NCBI GenBank assembly: GCA_913776195.1 | Contig: CAJYMH010000007.1 | Coordinates: 85,773 to 149,772, forward strand | Length of the DNA stretch: 64,000 nt | Direction: 5' to 3' | From: an uncultured Caulobacter sp. | GTDB taxonomy: Bacteria; Pseudomonadota; Alphaproteobacteria; Caulobacterales; Caulobacteraceae | In this document: one piece after another, positions 63,167 to 64,000 of the stretch | How positions within the stretch are numbered: the stretch's first letter is position 1 | Layout of the letters: each line of letters opens with the position of its first letter | The notes under the pieces: generated by a model | Seen by the model: only the letters and a program-made list of their open reading frames with translations | Databases searched by the model: none | What the model was told of the DNA's origin: nothing | Translations under genes and position numbers: made by a program

Positions 63167-64000
63167 CTACGCCAGACCCTTGCGGCCGATGGCGTAGAAG
63201 CGCTCGGCCCGCTGTTCGCGCAGTTGGTCGGGAGACAGGGCGGACAGGGCGTTGAGCTCTTCCTCCACCGCGTCGCCCACGGCCTTGATCGCCGCGGCCG
63301 GGTCCGAATGGGCGCCGCCGGCCGGTTCGCCGACGATGCGATCGACGATGCCCAGCTTGATCAGGTCCTGGGCGGTGATCTTCATCTGCTCGGCGGCGTC
63401 CTTGGCTCGAGCGCCGTCGCGCCACAGGATCGAGGCCGCGCCCTCGGGGCTGATCACCGAGTAGATCGAGTGTTCCAGGATCAGCACGCGATTGGCGCCG
63501 GCGATGGCGATGGCTCCGCCAGAGCCGCCTTCGCCCACGATGGTGGCGATCATCGGCGTACCCAGGGTCAGGCAGCGCTCGGTGGACCGCGCGATGGCCT
63601 CTGACTGGCCGCGCTCTTCCGCCCCGATGCCTGGATAGGCGCCGGCGGTGTCGACGAAGCTGATGACCGGCAGGTTGAAGCGCTCGGCCATATCCATCAG
63701 GCGCACCGCTTTGCGGTAGCCCTCGGGGCGGGCCATGCCGAAGTTGTGCTTCAGGCGGGTGGTGGTGTCGTGGCCCTTCTCGTGGCCCATGACCACGACC
63801 GGCGTACCGCGGAAGCGGCCCAGACCACCGACAATGGCCTGGTCGTCGGCGAACTTGCGGTCGCCGCGGAGCTCCACGAACTCCTCGATCAGAGCGCCGA
63901 CGTAGTCGACGAAGTGCGGACGCTGCGGATGGCGGGCGACCTGGGTCTTCTGCCAGGCGTCGAGCCCGGCATAGGCCTCGGCCCGCATCTTGCCGGCGCG
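63167..64000 (-). CDS. accA: Acetyl-CoA carboxylase carboxyltransferase subunit alpha (5' end outside window)
   Basis: The minus strand is open to the right edge, giving at least 277 residues of AccA; the usual length is about 320, so about 40 N-terminal residues lie beyond. WQKTQVARHPQRPHFVDYVG, VVVMGHEKGHDTTTRLKHNF, GMARPEGYRKAVRLMDMAER, SFVDTAGAYPGIGAEERGQS and VGEGGSGGAIAI are all typical. It makes malonyl-CoA for fatty acid synthesis with AccD. An ATG at 63988 is internal. Confidence 0.96.
   Translation of the reverse strand, partial: RAGKMRAEAYAGLDAWQKTQVARHPQRPHFVDYVGALIEEFVELRGDRKFADDQAIVGGLGRFRGTPVVVMGHEKGHDTTTRLKHNFGMARPEGYRKAVRLMDMAERFNLPVISFVDTAGAYPGIGAEERGQSEAIARSTERCLTLGTPMIATIVGEGGSGGAIAIAGANRVLILEHSIYSVISPEGAASILWRDGARAKDAAEQMKITAQDLIKLGIVDRIVGEPAGGAHSDPAAAIKAVGDAVEEELNALSALSPDQLREQRAERFYAIGRKGLA

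Overview
The window is high-GC DNA with tightly packed genes and the gene set of a Caulobacteraceae alphaproteobacterium, most likely Brevundimonas or a close relative. The evidence is a 231-residue CtrA ending in Ala-Ala, the CtrA antagonist SciP (DUF1153), a FlbD-type sigma-54 activator inside a fliF-fliG-fliH-fliN-flbD-flhA cluster, GANTC (CcrM) sites upstream of ctrA, and two proteins carrying a domain like the N-terminal anchor of the Caulobacter S-layer protein RsaA. The genus is inferred from gene content only. No rRNA, tRNA, CRISPR array, insertion sequence or prophage was seen.

Layout. 1-20.5 kb is mostly housekeeping: a TonB-dependent receptor cut by the window edge, tldD, secreted DUF4893 and DUF4167 proteins, prmC, a divergent ohr/ohrR peroxide-response pair with a visible operator, a MOSC protein, a YihY-type membrane protein, prfA, a second TonB-dependent receptor, ispG, a RodZ-like protein, ptsP, a cheW-like gene, a zinc alcohol dehydrogenase, a BA14K-like protein and an M23 peptidase. 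20.7-23.5 kb holds the most unusual locus: two tandem paralogues with LPGLxGG repeats, a low-complexity linker and a C-terminal RsaA-anchor-like domain. ctrA follows at 23.7-24.4 kb, then a membrane LytTR regulator divergent from a secreted alpha/beta hydrolase.

26.5-44.9 kb is a flagellar and cell-cycle region. fliI-fliJ are on the plus strand. flhA, flbD, fliN, fliH, fliG and fliF are on the minus strand, followed by sciP and the flgE, flgD and fliK genes. flgK-flgL are divergent from fliK. The regulatory sites fit the known Caulobacter hierarchy: TTAA-type CtrA-like boxes before ctrA, fliI, fliF and sciP, and sigma-54 -24/-12 promoters on both strands between fliK and flgK, where FlbD would act.

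44.9-64 kb returns to metabolism and stress functions: mnmA, an HxlR regulator divergent from a thiolase, cobS, a J-domain protein, bolA, a single-domain response regulator, the overlapping aroK-aroB-corC genes, an exported protein coupled to xerD, a malyl-CoA-lyase-like gene, an ECF41-type sigma factor with its carboxymuconolactone-decarboxylase partner and a matching promoter, a threonine aldolase coupled to an orphan periplasmic binding protein, an Old Yellow Enzyme, and accA cut by the right edge.

Gene calls rest on recognised motifs, reading frame and start context. No database search was run, and family assignments are from knowledge of those families.
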